NCBI GenBank assembly: GCA_964524835.1
Contig: CAZGEG010000005.1
Span: 124,001-188,000, forward strand
DNA length: 64,000 nt
From: JACRCG01 sp964524835
GTDB lineage: Bacteria; Desulfobacterota; Desulfuromonadia; Geobacterales; Pseudopelobacteraceae
Reading direction: 5' to 3'
The position numbers and the translations under genes are program-made. The notes under the pieces are model-generated. The model searched no databases and had not been told where the DNA came from. It saw only the letters and a program-made list of their open reading frames with translations. Shown here piece by piece: positions 43,942 through 53,411 of this stretch. The stretch's first letter is position 1; each line of letters starts with the position of its first letter.

Positions 43942-44395
43942 CAGTGTTATTCGAAATAGCGCACCGGGGAAAATCCGTAAACACCTTCCCCAGTATGTAC
44001 CGCGCACCTGCGGGCATAGAGTAGCTCTCCAGCTCGCAACAGGGAACCCACTTGACTTCGGAGACCTCGTGCTCGTTCGGGACGATATCGCAGTAGAGCG
44101 GACGGCAGCGGTAATAGAGAATCACGAAGTGGCAATTATCCTCCCCGGGGGTGAGGTGTTCGAAGACATCTATCAATTCCCCGATTTCTATCTCCAGACC
44201 AACCTCTTCATGTACTTCCCGCTTCAGCGCCTCCAGGATCGGTTCGCCCAGGTCGATCTTGCCACCCGGCATGACCCACAAATCCTGGAAGGGCTGAATA
44301 CTCCGCCTGGTCAGGAGTACCCGCCCGTCGTCGTCCACAATTACCGCCACAACCGAGGTGACGATGTGTTCTTTCCTGAAGCGCTTTTTCGTCAA
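43934..44395 (-). CDS. Nudix hydrolase
   Basis: A 153-residue Nudix protein. The Nudix box GGKIDLGEPILEALKREVHEEVG is intact (GX5EX7REUXEEXG pattern). The start appears to be TTG 44395, 3 bases past the argG stop; the only ribosome-like site is AGGAAG within argG, and the first residues (TKKRFRKEHIV) are basic. The substrate, a nucleoside diphosphate derivative, is unknown. It overlaps the following nitrilase-like gene by 8 bases, so translation may be coupled. Confidence 0.85.
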   Translation of the reverse strand: MTKKRFRKEHIVTSVVAVIVDDDGRVLLTRRSIQPFQDLWVMPGGKIDLGEPILEALKREVHEEVGLEIEIGELIDVFEHLTPGEDNCHFVILYYRCRPLYCDIVPNEHEVSEVKWVPCCELESYSMPAGARYILGKVFTDFPRCAISNNTDA

Positions 44396-44398
44396 AAG

Positions 44399-45628
44399 CT
44401 ACTTCTTCCTGTTGGCCTGCATCAGCGACCTGATACGGAGCCGCAATGAATTGATCTTGATGAACCCCTCGGCATCGGCCTGGTTGAATACCTGGTCTTT
44501 CTCGAAGGTGGCAAAATCGAGATTGAAGAGCGAGTCGGTCTCCGATTTGCGGCCGACGGTGCGGCAGAGCCCCTTGTAGAGCTTGACGCGGGCCACGCCG
44601 TTGACGCATTTCTGCGAGTCGTCGATCAGGGTCTGCAGCATCTGCCGCTCGGGGGAGAACCAGTAGCCGGCGTAGATCTGCTTGGCATATTCGGGGATCA
44701 GGGAGTCGCGGATTCGCATGACTTCGCGGTCCATCGTGATCTGCTCGACGGCGGAATGGGCTTCTCGCAGGATCGTGCCGCCGGGGGTCTCGTAGACGCC
44801 GCGCGACTTCATGCCGACCGAGCGGTTCTCCAGCAGGTCGACACGGCCGACGCCGTGCTGTCCGCCGAGGAAATTAAGGTGCGCCAGGAGCTGTGCGGGG
44901 GTCATCTTTTCGCCGTCAACGGCTACCGCATTGCCGTTTTTGAATTCGATCTCCACGTACTGCGGCTTGTTGGGTGCCTTCTCCGGCGATTTGGTCAGCA
45001 CGTACATCTCTTCCGGCGCTTCGGCCCAGGTATCCTCCAGGATGCCCCCTTCGAAGGAGATGTGGAGCAGGTTGCGGTCAGACGACCAGGGGCGCTTCTT
45101 GATAGTTGGAATTGGAATATCATTTTTCTTGGCGTAATCGATCAGCGCCTGGCGGCTGTTCAGATCCCACATCCTCCAGGGGGCGATAACCTTGATGGAC
45201 GGGTCGAAGTGGTAGTAGGCCAGTTCGAAACGGACCTGGTCGTTCCCCTTGCCGGTGGCGCCGTGGGAGACGGCGTCGCACTTTTCCTTGGCGGCGATCT
45301 CCATCTGGCGCTTGGCGATCAGCGGGCGGGCGATGGAGGTGCCGAGCAGGTAGTGCCCCTCGTAGATGGCGTTGGCGCGGAACATCGGGAACACAAAGTC
45401 GCGCACGAACTCTTCGCGCAGGTCGTCGATGTACACCTTGTCGGCGCCGGTTGCCAGGGCTTTCTCGCGGACCGGATCAAGCTCGTCCCCCTGTCCCAGG
45501 TCTGCCGAAAAGGCGACGACTTTGCAGCCGTACTCGTTTTTCAGCCATTTGAGGATGATGGAGGTATCCAGCCCGCCGGAATAGGCCAGAACGATCTTGT
45601 TGATTTCCTGTTTCTTTGCTTTTGCCAT
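44399..45628 (-). CDS. argG: Argininosuccinate synthase
   Basis: A 409-residue ATP-pyrophosphatase enzyme joining citrulline and aspartate. The N-terminal P-loop-like VLAYSGGLDTSIILKWL binds ATP, and GATGKGNDQVRFE and NGVARVKLYKG are family segments. Predicted cytoplasmic, tetrameric. It follows argF by 25 bases. Confidence 0.98.
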   Translation of the reverse strand: MAKAKKQEINKIVLAYSGGLDTSIILKWLKNEYGCKVVAFSADLGQGDELDPVREKALATGADKVYIDDLREEFVRDFVFPMFRANAIYEGHYLLGTSIARPLIAKRQMEIAAKEKCDAVSHGATGKGNDQVRFELAYYHFDPSIKVIAPWRMWDLNSRQALIDYAKKNDIPIPTIKKRPWSSDRNLLHISFEGGILEDTWAEAPEEMYVLTKSPEKAPNKPQYVEIEFKNGNAVAVDGEKMTPAQLLAHLNFLGGQHGVGRVDLLENRSVGMKSRGVYETPGGTILREAHSAVEQITMDREVMRIRDSLIPEYAKQIYAGYWFSPERQMLQTLIDDSQKCVNGVARVKLYKGLCRTVGRKSETDSLFNLDFATFEKDQVFNQADAEGFIKINSLRLRIRSLMQANRKK

Positions 45629-45653
45629 GAGGAGTCTCCTTTGGTTACTGATA

Positions 45654-46565
45654 TTATTTGATTAATGTCGCCATTATCGCTTTTTGTATATGCAATCTGT
45701 TCTCCGCTTCGTCCCAGACGACCGAGTTTTTCCCTTCGATGACCGAGTCGGAAATTTCCTCACCCCGGTGGGCCGGGAGGCAGTGCAGCACGACACAGTC
45801 CGGATGGGCAAGAGCAAGGAGCGCGTCATCAAGACAATAACCGGCAAAGGCCTGCTCACGCTCTTTCTGTTCCGCCTCCTGCCCCATACTGGCCCAGACG
45901 TCGGTGTTGACCACATCTGCTCCGGCCACCGCCACTTTCGGGTCGGCAGACAGCGAAATCAGGCCGGGAGCCTTGGCCTGGGCCCACGCCATGACGTTCC
46001 GGTCCGGCTCATACCCTGCCGGGCAGGACAGGCGCAAATTGAAACCGAAGATTGCAGCCGCTTCGATCCAGGTGTTGGCCATGTTGTTGCCGTCACCTAT
46101 CCAGGCAAAGGTCAGTCCTTCGTACCCCCTCTTATGTTCGATCACCGTCTGCAGATCGGCCATGATCTGGCAGGGGTGGAACAGGTCGGTCAGGCCGTTG
46201 ATGACCGGCACATCCGAGTATCTGGCAAACTCGTCCACGATCTCCTGCCCGAAGGTGCGGATCATCACGCCGTCGCAATAGCGGGACATGACCCGGGCAC
46301 TGTCCCTGATCGGCTCACCGCGCCCCATCTGGGAGTTGGCCGACGGCATGAACAGGCCGTGGCCGCCAAGCTGGAACACACCCACTTCAAAGGAGACCCT
46401 GGTGCGGGTGGAGGCCTTTTCAAAAATCAGCGCAACGGTCTTGCCGTCCAGCAACCGGTGCGGAATGCGGGCTTTCTGCTTTCCTTTCAGATCGGCGGCC
46501 AGCGCCAGCATGGCGTCCAGTTCATCCTTCGTATAATCGTGCAGCGCCAGAAAATGTCGCGTCAT
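45654..46565 (-). CDS. argF: Ornithine carbamoyltransferase
   Basis: A 303-residue enzyme making citrulline from ornithine and carbamoyl phosphate. The carbamoyl-phosphate motif KASTRTRVSFEVG and the HPCQ motif (FHPCQIMADLQT) are present, together with VVLHCLPAHRGEEI carrying the ornithine-loop Cys. Start and argD stop are adjacent, so coupling is likely. Confidence 0.98.
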   Translation of the reverse strand: MTRHFLALHDYTKDELDAMLALAADLKGKQKARIPHRLLDGKTVALIFEKASTRTRVSFEVGVFQLGGHGLFMPSANSQMGRGEPIRDSARVMSRYCDGVMIRTFGQEIVDEFARYSDVPVINGLTDLFHPCQIMADLQTVIEHKRGYEGLTFAWIGDGNNMANTWIEAAAIFGFNLRLSCPAGYEPDRNVMAWAQAKAPGLISLSADPKVAVAGADVVNTDVWASMGQEAEQKEREQAFAGYCLDDALLALAHPDCVVLHCLPAHRGEEISDSVIEGKNSVVWDEAENRLHIQKAIMATLIK

Positions 46566-47771
46566 CTATCTCTCCTGTGCCTCAGCCTCGGCAAAAATGC
46601 CGTCGAGGATTGCTATCATCGCATCGATCTCCTGTTTGGTTACGACCAGCGGCGGCACAAAGCGGAGCACCGTATCGTGGGTCACGTTGAGCAGCACCCC
46701 GCGTTCGTGTCCCTTTTTAACAATATCGCCCGCAGGAATGGTGAGAGCCATGCCGATCATCAGGCCGACTCCGCGCACTTCCCTGACAAAGGGGTACTTT
46801 TTCCCCAGGAGCTCCAGTTCGCCGGTCAGGTATTCACCGATCTCTTCGCAGCGGTTCAGCAGGCCATCCTCGAGGATGGTCCTGACCGTGGCGATGGCGG
46901 CGGCGCAGACCAGCGGGTTGCCGCCGAAGGTGGAACCGTGGGTGCCGGGGACGAAAGCCGCGGCAAACTTGTCTCTGGCCAGCATTGTGCCGATGGGTGC
47001 CCCGCCGGCCAGCGCCTTGGCGAGGGTCATGATATCGGGGGTCACGTCAAAATGCTCATACGCAAACAGTTTGCCGGTACGACCCATCCCCACCTGGACT
47101 TCATCGAAGATCAGCAGCAGGCCGTGGCGGTCGCAGATTTCCCGGACCGCCCGGAAATAGCCGGGAGACGGCATGTTGACCCCCCCCTCCCCCTGGATCG
47201 GCTCCAGCATGACGGCGCAGGTGGTGGAGGTTACCGCCGCTTCCAGCGCGGCGACATCATTGAACGGGACATGCTTGAAGCCGTGCAGGAGCGGATCAAA
47301 GAAGCGCTGCACCTTCTCCTGGCCGGTCGCCGAAACCGTGGCCATCGTGCGGCCGTGGAAGGAATCGGCGGCGGTGATGATTTCGTACCGTTCCGGCCCG
47401 AAGGTATCGCGGCTGTATTTACGCGCCAGCTTGATGGCCGCCTCGTTCGCCTCGGCGCCGCTGTTGCAGAAGAACGCCTTATCGGCAAAGGAGTGGCTGC
47501 AGAGCAGCTCCGCCAGCTCGATCTGCTGGGGAATCTGGTAATAATTGGAGCAATGGATCAGTTCGGCGGCCTGCTTCTGGAGGGCGGCGACAACCTTCGG
47601 GTGGCAATGCCCCAGGTTGTTGACCGCGACCCCGCCCAGGAAATCCAGATACTCCTTGCCGTCCGCATCCCACAACCGGCACCCCTCTCCCCTGACGGGG
47701 ACGATCGGGTAGCGGCCGTAGGTCTTCATGATGTATTTATCCGATTTTTCAATCCATTGCTGACTGTTCAT
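46566..47771 (-). CDS. argD: Acetylornithine aminotransferase
   Basis: A 401-residue class III PLP aminotransferase converting N-acetylglutamate semialdehyde to N-acetylornithine. LLIFDEVQVGMGRTGKLFAYE holds the PLP Asp, and DIMTLAKALAGGAPIG the Schiff-base Lys. FCNSGAEANEAAIKLARKY is the cofactor phosphate motif. It follows argB by 131 bases; the gap contains a palindrome. Confidence 0.97.
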   Translation of the reverse strand: MNSQQWIEKSDKYIMKTYGRYPIVPVRGEGCRLWDADGKEYLDFLGGVAVNNLGHCHPKVVAALQKQAAELIHCSNYYQIPQQIELAELLCSHSFADKAFFCNSGAEANEAAIKLARKYSRDTFGPERYEIITAADSFHGRTMATVSATGQEKVQRFFDPLLHGFKHVPFNDVAALEAAVTSTTCAVMLEPIQGEGGVNMPSPGYFRAVREICDRHGLLLIFDEVQVGMGRTGKLFAYEHFDVTPDIMTLAKALAGGAPIGTMLARDKFAAAFVPGTHGSTFGGNPLVCAAAIATVRTILEDGLLNRCEEIGEYLTGELELLGKKYPFVREVRGVGLMIGMALTIPAGDIVKKGHERGVLLNVTHDTVLRFVPPLVVTKQEIDAMIAILDGIFAEAEAQER

Positions 47772-47834
47772 TATTGTTCCTGTCTTAAAACGTGATTTTT
47801 TCGTCAGGCCAAGGCTATCGAGGGGTGACGCGGA

Positions 47835-47853
47835 AGCGTAGCACCGCTACGCT
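47835..47853. repeat. Palindrome in the argB-argD gap
   Basis: AGCGTAGC / GCTACGCT with a 3-base loop. It lies in a GC-rich stretch (47790-47900) that I believe resembles a repeated intergenic element of Geobacter; the recollection is uncertain. Confidence 0.45.
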
Positions 47854-47902
47854 GCACAAGGAGAACCGAAGATAAACGCCGGCATGGCGGAAAAGGCGCG
47901 TT

Positions 47903-48781
47903 TTACTTCGTGATCTCCGTACCGATGCCGCCGTCGGTGAATATCTCCAGCAGCACGGCATGCTCCATCCGGCCATCGATGATATGCGCCTTCTTGACCC
48001 CGTCCCTGAGGGCGTCGGCGCAGCAGATCACCTTGGGAATCATGCCGCCGGTGATGGCATCCTCCTCGATCAGGCGGTGCAGCTCCGCTACCGATATGCT
48101 CTCCAGCAGGGTGCCGCTCTTGTCCTTCACGCCGTTTATATCGGTCAGCAGGATCAGCTTTTCGGCGTTAAGCGCGGCCGCAACCCTTCCGGCCACCAGG
48201 TCGGCGTTGATGTTGTAGCTTTCCCCGCCAGGCCCGACACCGATCGGCGCGATAACCGGAATATATTTACCCTGCTCCAGGGTGGCGATCAGATCGGTGT
48301 TGACCTTGACCACATCGCCGACAAAGCCGATATCGACCATCTCTACCGTGCCGTCATCCCCCCTGACCTCCTGCAGCAGTTTCTTCGCCTGCAGCAGGGT
48401 GCCGTCCCTGCCGGAAAGGCCGACCGCACGCCCGCCATGCTGGTTGAGGTAGCCGACAACCTCCTTGTTGACCTGGCCCGCCAGCACCATTTCGACGACC
48501 TGCATCGTTTCGGCGTCCGTTACGCGCATGCCGCGCACGAACTCGGAGACGATGCCGTAGCGCTTCAGGGTGTCGTTGATCTGCGGGCCGCCGCCATGAA
48601 CGATAACGGTGTTGATCCCCAGCGACTTGAGCAGCACGACATCCAGCGCAAACGATTCCTTCAGCTTTTCGTCCGCCATGGCATGCCCGCCGTACTTTAT
48701 GACGAAGGTTTTCCCGGAAAAACGCCGGATGTAGGGGAGCGCTTCCATCAACGTGTTTGCTTTTTCAATCAACTGTTTCAT
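47903..48781 (-). CDS. argB: Acetylglutamate kinase
   Basis: A 292-residue amino-acid kinase phosphorylating N-acetylglutamate, the second arginine step and usual point of arginine feedback. VIKYGGHAM and VIVHGGGPQI bind phosphate groups, and GGMIPKVICCADAL is the C-terminal substrate motif. The N-terminal helix (MKQLIEKANTLMEALPYIRRF) resembles the arginine-sensitive type, which suggests feedback control; that is inference. It starts the arg gene run. Confidence 0.97.
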   Translation of the reverse strand: MKQLIEKANTLMEALPYIRRFSGKTFVIKYGGHAMADEKLKESFALDVVLLKSLGINTVIVHGGGPQINDTLKRYGIVSEFVRGMRVTDAETMQVVEMVLAGQVNKEVVGYLNQHGGRAVGLSGRDGTLLQAKKLLQEVRGDDGTVEMVDIGFVGDVVKVNTDLIATLEQGKYIPVIAPIGVGPGGESYNINADLVAGRVAAALNAEKLILLTDINGVKDKSGTLLESISVAELHRLIEEDAITGGMIPKVICCADALRDGVKKAHIIDGRMEHAVLLEIFTDGGIGTEITK

Positions 48782-48857
48782 CGTTTCTTTTCCCGTCCGC
48801 CCCTGGAAAGCAGGATATGTGCGTTAACGAAGATATTTTCTGACTTATTAAAAACAA

Positions 48858-48886
48858 AAACTGCCGGACTGTAAAAGCGGCAGTTT
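48858..48886 (-). terminator. Terminator of the recA-to-kinase run
   Basis: On the minus strand, AAACTGCCG pairs with CGGCAGTTT and is followed by TTGTTTTT. It lies past the stop of the receiver-histidine kinase and ahead of argB. Confidence 0.8.
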
Positions 48887-48914
48887 ACCGTAAGTTGATA
48901 AAAATCTCAAAAGT

Positions 48915-50036
48915 TTATTGCAGGGGGAGGGTTATCGTAACCGTCGTGCCTAAACCCGGTTCACTGGCGAGGCTGATGCTCCCCCCATGCTGACGGATAA
49001 AATCCCGTGCGTAGAACAGGCCCAGCCCGAAGCCCCGGATCTGCCCGGTGTGGTCCGGATCGATCTGATAAAACTTTTCAAAAACCTTCGGTATCTCACT
49101 CTCCGGGATCCCGATCCCCGAATCTGACACGACAATATAGGCGGCGTCACCGTGGCTTCCGATCTTGATCGAGATATGGCCGAATTTACCGGAAAACTTG
49201 AAGGCGTTGTCGGCCACCTGCAGCAGCGCGAAGCGAATTTTGGAAGGATCAAGTTGCACGAGGGGGAGAACACCCGGTTCAAAATCGATTTCGAGGTCAA
49301 AATTGCAATGCATTTCCCGGCATTTGAACAGCACCTCCGCAACGATTTCATTCAAATCACAGGGGCTCTTATTGAGACCGGCACCATGGACCATCACCTG
49401 GCTGAACGCCAATAGGTCGGCAACCAGTTGGCCGAGATACTGCGCCTCCTCGTTGGCCAGCGCAATGTTCTCCTGAAAAACCGGATCGGCGGGGTCAAAA
49501 ACCCCCATCCGGAGATTTTGCAGAAAGAGTGAGATGCCGGTGATCGGGGTACGCAGCTTATGGGAAACAAGGGAGAGGAATGCGTTTTTGAGCTCATCGG
49601 AGCGCTTTATATGCGCCAATTCCTCCTTGAGCGCTTTTCTCCCCAGAGCTTTTTCGATCGATGTTTTCAGCTGCAGCAGATTGAGAGGCTTGTTGATGAA
49701 ATCATCGGCGTCTTCTTTAAGCGCATTCAGGATGACATCCTTGTCCACAAACCCGGTCATGATGACCACCGTTGCATTCGGGTCGAACGCCTTGACCTGT
49801 TTGAGCAGGTCAATACCCGATTCACCCGGCATCATGATATCGGAAAGGATCAGGTCTACCGGTTCCCTTTCATAAATCCGGAGAGCTTCTTCGCTGGTGC
49901 CCGCCTGCAGCACCCGATAATCCCGGAGCGCATGGACACAGAGTTCGCGGATGATTTTTTCGTCATCAACAACCAGAATGGTCGTTTGCGATCCGTGCAA
50001 AAATTGCTCCCTGCTTTGTGTGAGCGGTTCCGACAT
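48915..50036 (-). CDS. Receiver-histidine kinase (REC-HisKA-HATPase)
   Basis: A 373-residue protein with a receiver domain first (residues about 18-135; ILVVDDE, phospho-acceptor in LILSDIMMPGESG) and a histidine kinase after it (SLVSHKLRTPITG, N box VADNAFKFS, G boxes DSGIGIPE and GFGLGLFYAR). No sensor domain or membrane segment is seen. Input probably comes by phosphotransfer to the receiver. The gene lies 28 bases after alaS on the same strand; its partner is not evident. The phospho-output target is unknown. Confidence 0.93.
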   Translation of the reverse strand: MSEPLTQSREQFLHGSQTTILVVDDEKIIRELCVHALRDYRVLQAGTSEEALRIYEREPVDLILSDIMMPGESGIDLLKQVKAFDPNATVVIMTGFVDKDVILNALKEDADDFINKPLNLLQLKTSIEKALGRKALKEELAHIKRSDELKNAFLSLVSHKLRTPITGISLFLQNLRMGVFDPADPVFQENIALANEEAQYLGQLVADLLAFSQVMVHGAGLNKSPCDLNEIVAEVLFKCREMHCNFDLEIDFEPGVLPLVQLDPSKIRFALLQVADNAFKFSGKFGHISIKIGSHGDAAYIVVSDSGIGIPESEIPKVFEKFYQIDPDHTGQIRGFGLGLFYARDFIRQHGGSISLASEPGLGTTVTITLPLQ

Positions 50037-50064
50037 GTTGAACTCCCGGGTGTGACGCCTTCAA

Positions 50065-52701
50065 TTACGGACCGGCCAGAATTCCGGAAACTGCTGCCAA
50101 CGCTTCGTCCAGCTTTTCCGGCTGGTTTCCCCCCGCTTGAGCCAGTTCCGGTTTTCCGCCGCCGCTGCCGCCGACGAGCGGCGCAATCCGTTTGATGATG
50201 TCACCGGCCCTGATTGTCCCGCTCAGGTTCTTGGTAACGGCAACCAGAAGATTCGCCTTGCCGCCGATGGCGGCGCCGAGCGCTATCACACCCTCTCCGA
50301 TACGGTCTTTCAGCGTGTCGGACAGGTCGCGCAGCGCCTTTATGTCTTCCGCCTGCACCTGTACGGCCAGCAGCCTGACGCTCCCCACCAGGGTCGCCTG
50401 TGACAGCAGATCTCCCGATGCGGCAACATTCAACTTTGACTGCAGTGTTTCGATTTCACGCTGCAACTCCTTCTGACGAGCCAGCAGCTTTTCGAGGCGA
50501 TCCCGTGTATTTCCAGCTTCCGCCTTGAGCAGCGCAGCGATCTCCCGCTGCTCATCCTCCATCTGCCGGACAAAGTCGAGCGCCCCGAGACCGGTCAATG
50601 CTTCGATACGGCGCACCCCGGCAGCGATCCCCGCCTCGGAAACGATCTTGAACAGGCCGATATCACCGGCAGCCCGCACATGTGTCCCGCCGCACAGTTC
50701 CATGCTGATCTCTCCGACCCTCACGACACGGACCGAATCGCCGTACTTTTCGTCGAAGAGCGCCGTTGCACCCGCCTCTATCGCTTCGGCGACATTCATT
50801 TCACGGGTTACCACCGGGTCATTTGCCATGACAAAAGTGTTGACAATCTCTTCGATACGACGCAGCTCCTCATCCGTCACCGCGGAAAAATGCGTGAAAT
50901 CGAAGCGGAGACGCCCCTGCGAAACAAGCGAACCTGCCTGCTTGACATGATCGCCCAACACCCGGCGCAGAGCGCTCTGCAGCAGGTGTGTCGCGGTGTG
51001 GTTGCGGCAGGTGGCATCGCGTTCACTTTTTGAAACCTTCAGGTCCGCCGCATCGCCGACCTTGATGTCCCCTTCCGACACGACCGCGTGGTGGACGATC
51101 AGGTCCGCAAAGGGACGGCTGGCGGTAACGATATCCAGATGGGCATTGCCGGTCGAAAGGGTCCCGGAGTCGCCTTTCTGGCCGCCGGAATCGCCATAGA
51201 ACGGGGTCCGCTCCGTGATCACCGCCACCGAATCTCCGGCCGCAGCCGATTCGACAGGAACGCCGTCCCGGATGATTGCCAGCACCGGTGCATAGGCCGC
51301 CATTTCGTCATAGCCGACAAACAGACCGCGCACGCCGTTACTGTGCAGTTCTTTATAGATCTGGGCGATCCCCTCTTCCCCGGAGCCCTTCCAATGTTCA
51401 CGGGCCTGCGCTCGCTGCCGCTCCATGCAGAGCTCGAATCCGGACTCATCGATCGTGAAGCCCTCACTCTCGACAATATCGGCGGTAAGATCGGTCGGGA
51501 AGCCGTAGGTATCGTACAGCTTGAACAGGACGTCACCCGGGATGACGTTCCTGCCCGCGCTCCGCAGGGCTGCGACCTCATCATTGAGAATAGCCAGGCC
51601 CCGATCCAGGGTTTCGATAAAGCGCTGTTCCTCTCCCAGGACAACCTTCCTGATGTACTCTTCGCGCTCCTGCAGTTCCGGATACGCGTCGCCCATGACC
51701 TCCCGCACCGCGCTGACCATGTGGTACAGCATCGGCTCCGCGCAGCCGAGCATCTTGGCGTGGCGCGCCGCGCGGCGCATGATCCGCCGCAATACATAGC
51801 CGCGACCTTCATTGGATGGGAGCGCGCCGTCACAGATCAGGAACGTCACCGCCCGGGCGTGGTCGGCAATGACCCGCATCGAGACGTTGTCCTTTTCATC
51901 AGCTCCGTAGAGTTTACCCGTCAGCCGCTCAATATGGCGGATAATTCCCTGCAGGATGTCGATATCATAGTTGGAGCTGACCCCCTGCATGACTGCCGTG
52001 ACCCGTTCCAGTCCCATCCCGGTATCGACTGATGGCTTCGGCAGCGGTACCATGGTGCCGTCACTCGATCGGTTGAACTGCATGAAGACGTTGTTCCAGA
52101 TCTCCATGTAGCGATCACAATCACAGCCGACCGTGCATTCGGGGCGGCCGCAGCCGACTTCAGCCCCCTGGTCATAGAAGATTTCGCTGCAGGGACCGCA
52201 GGGACCGGTATCCCCCATTGACCAGAAATTGTCCTTTTCGCCGAAGCGGAAAATCCGCTCTCGCGGAATCCCCTCCTGACTGTGCCAGATATCGGCCGCC
52301 TCATCATCATCGGTATACACCGTGACATACAGTCGGCTTGTGTCCAGTTTCAGCTCCTTGGTCAGAAACTCCCAGGCATAAGCAATCGCCTCCTTTTTGA
52401 AGTAATCACCGAAGGAAAAATTACCCAGCATTTCAAAGAAGGTATGGTGACGGGCCGTACGGCCGACGTTTTCCAGGTCATTATGTTTACCCCCCGCCCG
52501 GACACATTTCTGGGAACTGGCCGCCCGGACATAACCCCGGTCCTCCAGGCCGAGAAAACAGTCCTTGAACTGGTTCATGCCGGCATTGGCAAACATCAGG
52601 GTCGGGTCGTTCTTGGGAAGGATCCCCGAACTGGGAACGATCGTGTGTCCCCGGTCGGCAAAAAACTGAAGAAAGCGTGCTCGGATCTCTGTACCTGTCA
52701 T
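50065..52701 (-). CDS. alaS: Alanyl-tRNA synthetase
   Basis: An 878-residue class II synthetase. The aminoacylation core has the FLQFFADRGHTIVPSSGILP start and DTGMGLERVTAVMQG. The editing domain has HTATHLLQSAL and CGGTHVRAAGDIG (zinc-binding HxxxH and Cys/His pair). A C-terminal coiled-coil and DHHA1-like domain (GGSGGGKPELAQAGG) complete it. The start is ATG 52701, with GAGGG upstream. It lies about 200 bases after recX; the gap holds inverted repeats. Confidence 0.98.
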   Translation of the reverse strand: MTGTEIRARFLQFFADRGHTIVPSSGILPKNDPTLMFANAGMNQFKDCFLGLEDRGYVRAASSQKCVRAGGKHNDLENVGRTARHHTFFEMLGNFSFGDYFKKEAIAYAWEFLTKELKLDTSRLYVTVYTDDDEAADIWHSQEGIPRERIFRFGEKDNFWSMGDTGPCGPCSEIFYDQGAEVGCGRPECTVGCDCDRYMEIWNNVFMQFNRSSDGTMVPLPKPSVDTGMGLERVTAVMQGVSSNYDIDILQGIIRHIERLTGKLYGADEKDNVSMRVIADHARAVTFLICDGALPSNEGRGYVLRRIMRRAARHAKMLGCAEPMLYHMVSAVREVMGDAYPELQEREEYIRKVVLGEEQRFIETLDRGLAILNDEVAALRSAGRNVIPGDVLFKLYDTYGFPTDLTADIVESEGFTIDESGFELCMERQRAQAREHWKGSGEEGIAQIYKELHSNGVRGLFVGYDEMAAYAPVLAIIRDGVPVESAAAGDSVAVITERTPFYGDSGGQKGDSGTLSTGNAHLDIVTASRPFADLIVHHAVVSEGDIKVGDAADLKVSKSERDATCRNHTATHLLQSALRRVLGDHVKQAGSLVSQGRLRFDFTHFSAVTDEELRRIEEIVNTFVMANDPVVTREMNVAEAIEAGATALFDEKYGDSVRVVRVGEISMELCGGTHVRAAGDIGLFKIVSEAGIAAGVRRIEALTGLGALDFVRQMEDEQREIAALLKAEAGNTRDRLEKLLARQKELQREIETLQSKLNVAASGDLLSQATLVGSVRLLAVQVQAEDIKALRDLSDTLKDRIGEGVIALGAAIGGKANLLVAVTKNLSGTIRAGDIIKRIAPLVGGSGGGKPELAQAGGNQPEKLDEALAAVSGILAGP

Positions 52702-52753
52702 GATGCCCTCGTAAATCATTTATGTATTGAGTCGTTACATATCTGAGATATAG

Positions 52754-52869
52754 ATATACTTAAGACCGGCCTCACGCGGAGGCGCGGAGAAAGTCAAAAC
52801 AAACGATTGCTGGATTTAACCCTTAAGATTTCAAGTATATTTTCTGGCTTACTCCGCGTCTCCGCGTGA
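52754..52869. repeat. Interleaved inverted repeats in the recX-alaS gap
   Basis: TCACGCGGAGGCGCGGAGA (52772-52790) pairs with ACTCCGCGTCTCCGCGTGA (52851-52869) with two mismatches. A second pair, ATATACTT (52754-52761) and AAGTATAT (52833-52840), is interleaved with it. I recall similar CACGCGGAG-type repeats in intergenic regions of Geobacter relatives. Confidence 0.6.
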
Positions 52870-52901
52870 AACTTTTTGGGTTTCTGCCTTCCAGCTTTGG
52901 T

Positions 52902-53411
52902 TTATTCCTCCATCCGCAGCGCCCGCATAATCGCCGAAAACCCGAAGCCGCGCCGCTGCAGGAAACCGACCACTCTCCTTTTGTCCCTGTCGCTCGCCGC
53001 CGCATAGGAAAAGCCGGGGTAACGCCGTTCCGCCACCGCCCTGGCCTCGGAAATTTCGTCACTCTCCGCCAGAAGGGGCGCAAGGATTTCATTCACGACA
53101 TCCGGTGTGAATCCCCTGCGGCGCATCTCCAGGCGGAGACGGGTCCCGTAATATCGTCCGGATAAAAGCGCTGATTCTGCAAACCGTGCGGCATAACGCG
53201 TGTCATCCAGCCACCCCTCCTGCTGCAGACGGTGTATGACAGCTTCAAGATCCCCCTCGGCCAGTTCGCGCGCCGCCAGCTTTTGCCGGACCCTGGCGGT
53301 TGAATAATCCCGACCGGTAAGTAGCCGCAGCACATACTGGTAGGCCCGGTCGGGAGATAACGGCTCAGTATTTTTCGATATCAAGTTTATCCGGCTCCGC
53401 TGCAGCGTCAT
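52902..53411 (-). CDS. recX: RecX-family regulator of RecA
   Basis: A 169-residue RecX protein, which in other bacteria blocks RecA filament extension. The body has repeated three-helix units (YQYVLRLLTGRDYSTARVRQKL, GWLDDTRYAARFAE, VVGFLQRRGFGFSAIMRAL). The start is uncertain: ATG 53411 lies inside the pilT gene, with no strong ribosome site; TTG near 53387 is an alternative. It overlaps pilT by 47 bases. It follows recA and pilT in one strand run. Confidence 0.88.
   Translation of the reverse strand: MTLQRSRINLISKNTEPLSPDRAYQYVLRLLTGRDYSTARVRQKLAARELAEGDLEAVIHRLQQEGWLDDTRYAARFAESALLSGRYYGTRLRLEMRRRGFTPDVVNEILAPLLAESDEISEARAVAERRYPGFSYAAASDRDKRRVVGFLQRRGFGFSAIMRALRMEE

Noticed and set aside
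45684..47795. 703-codon plus-strand frame opposite argF and argD
   Set aside because: Both arginine genes have complete motifs on the minus strand; the frame spans two genes and has no recognisable domain.
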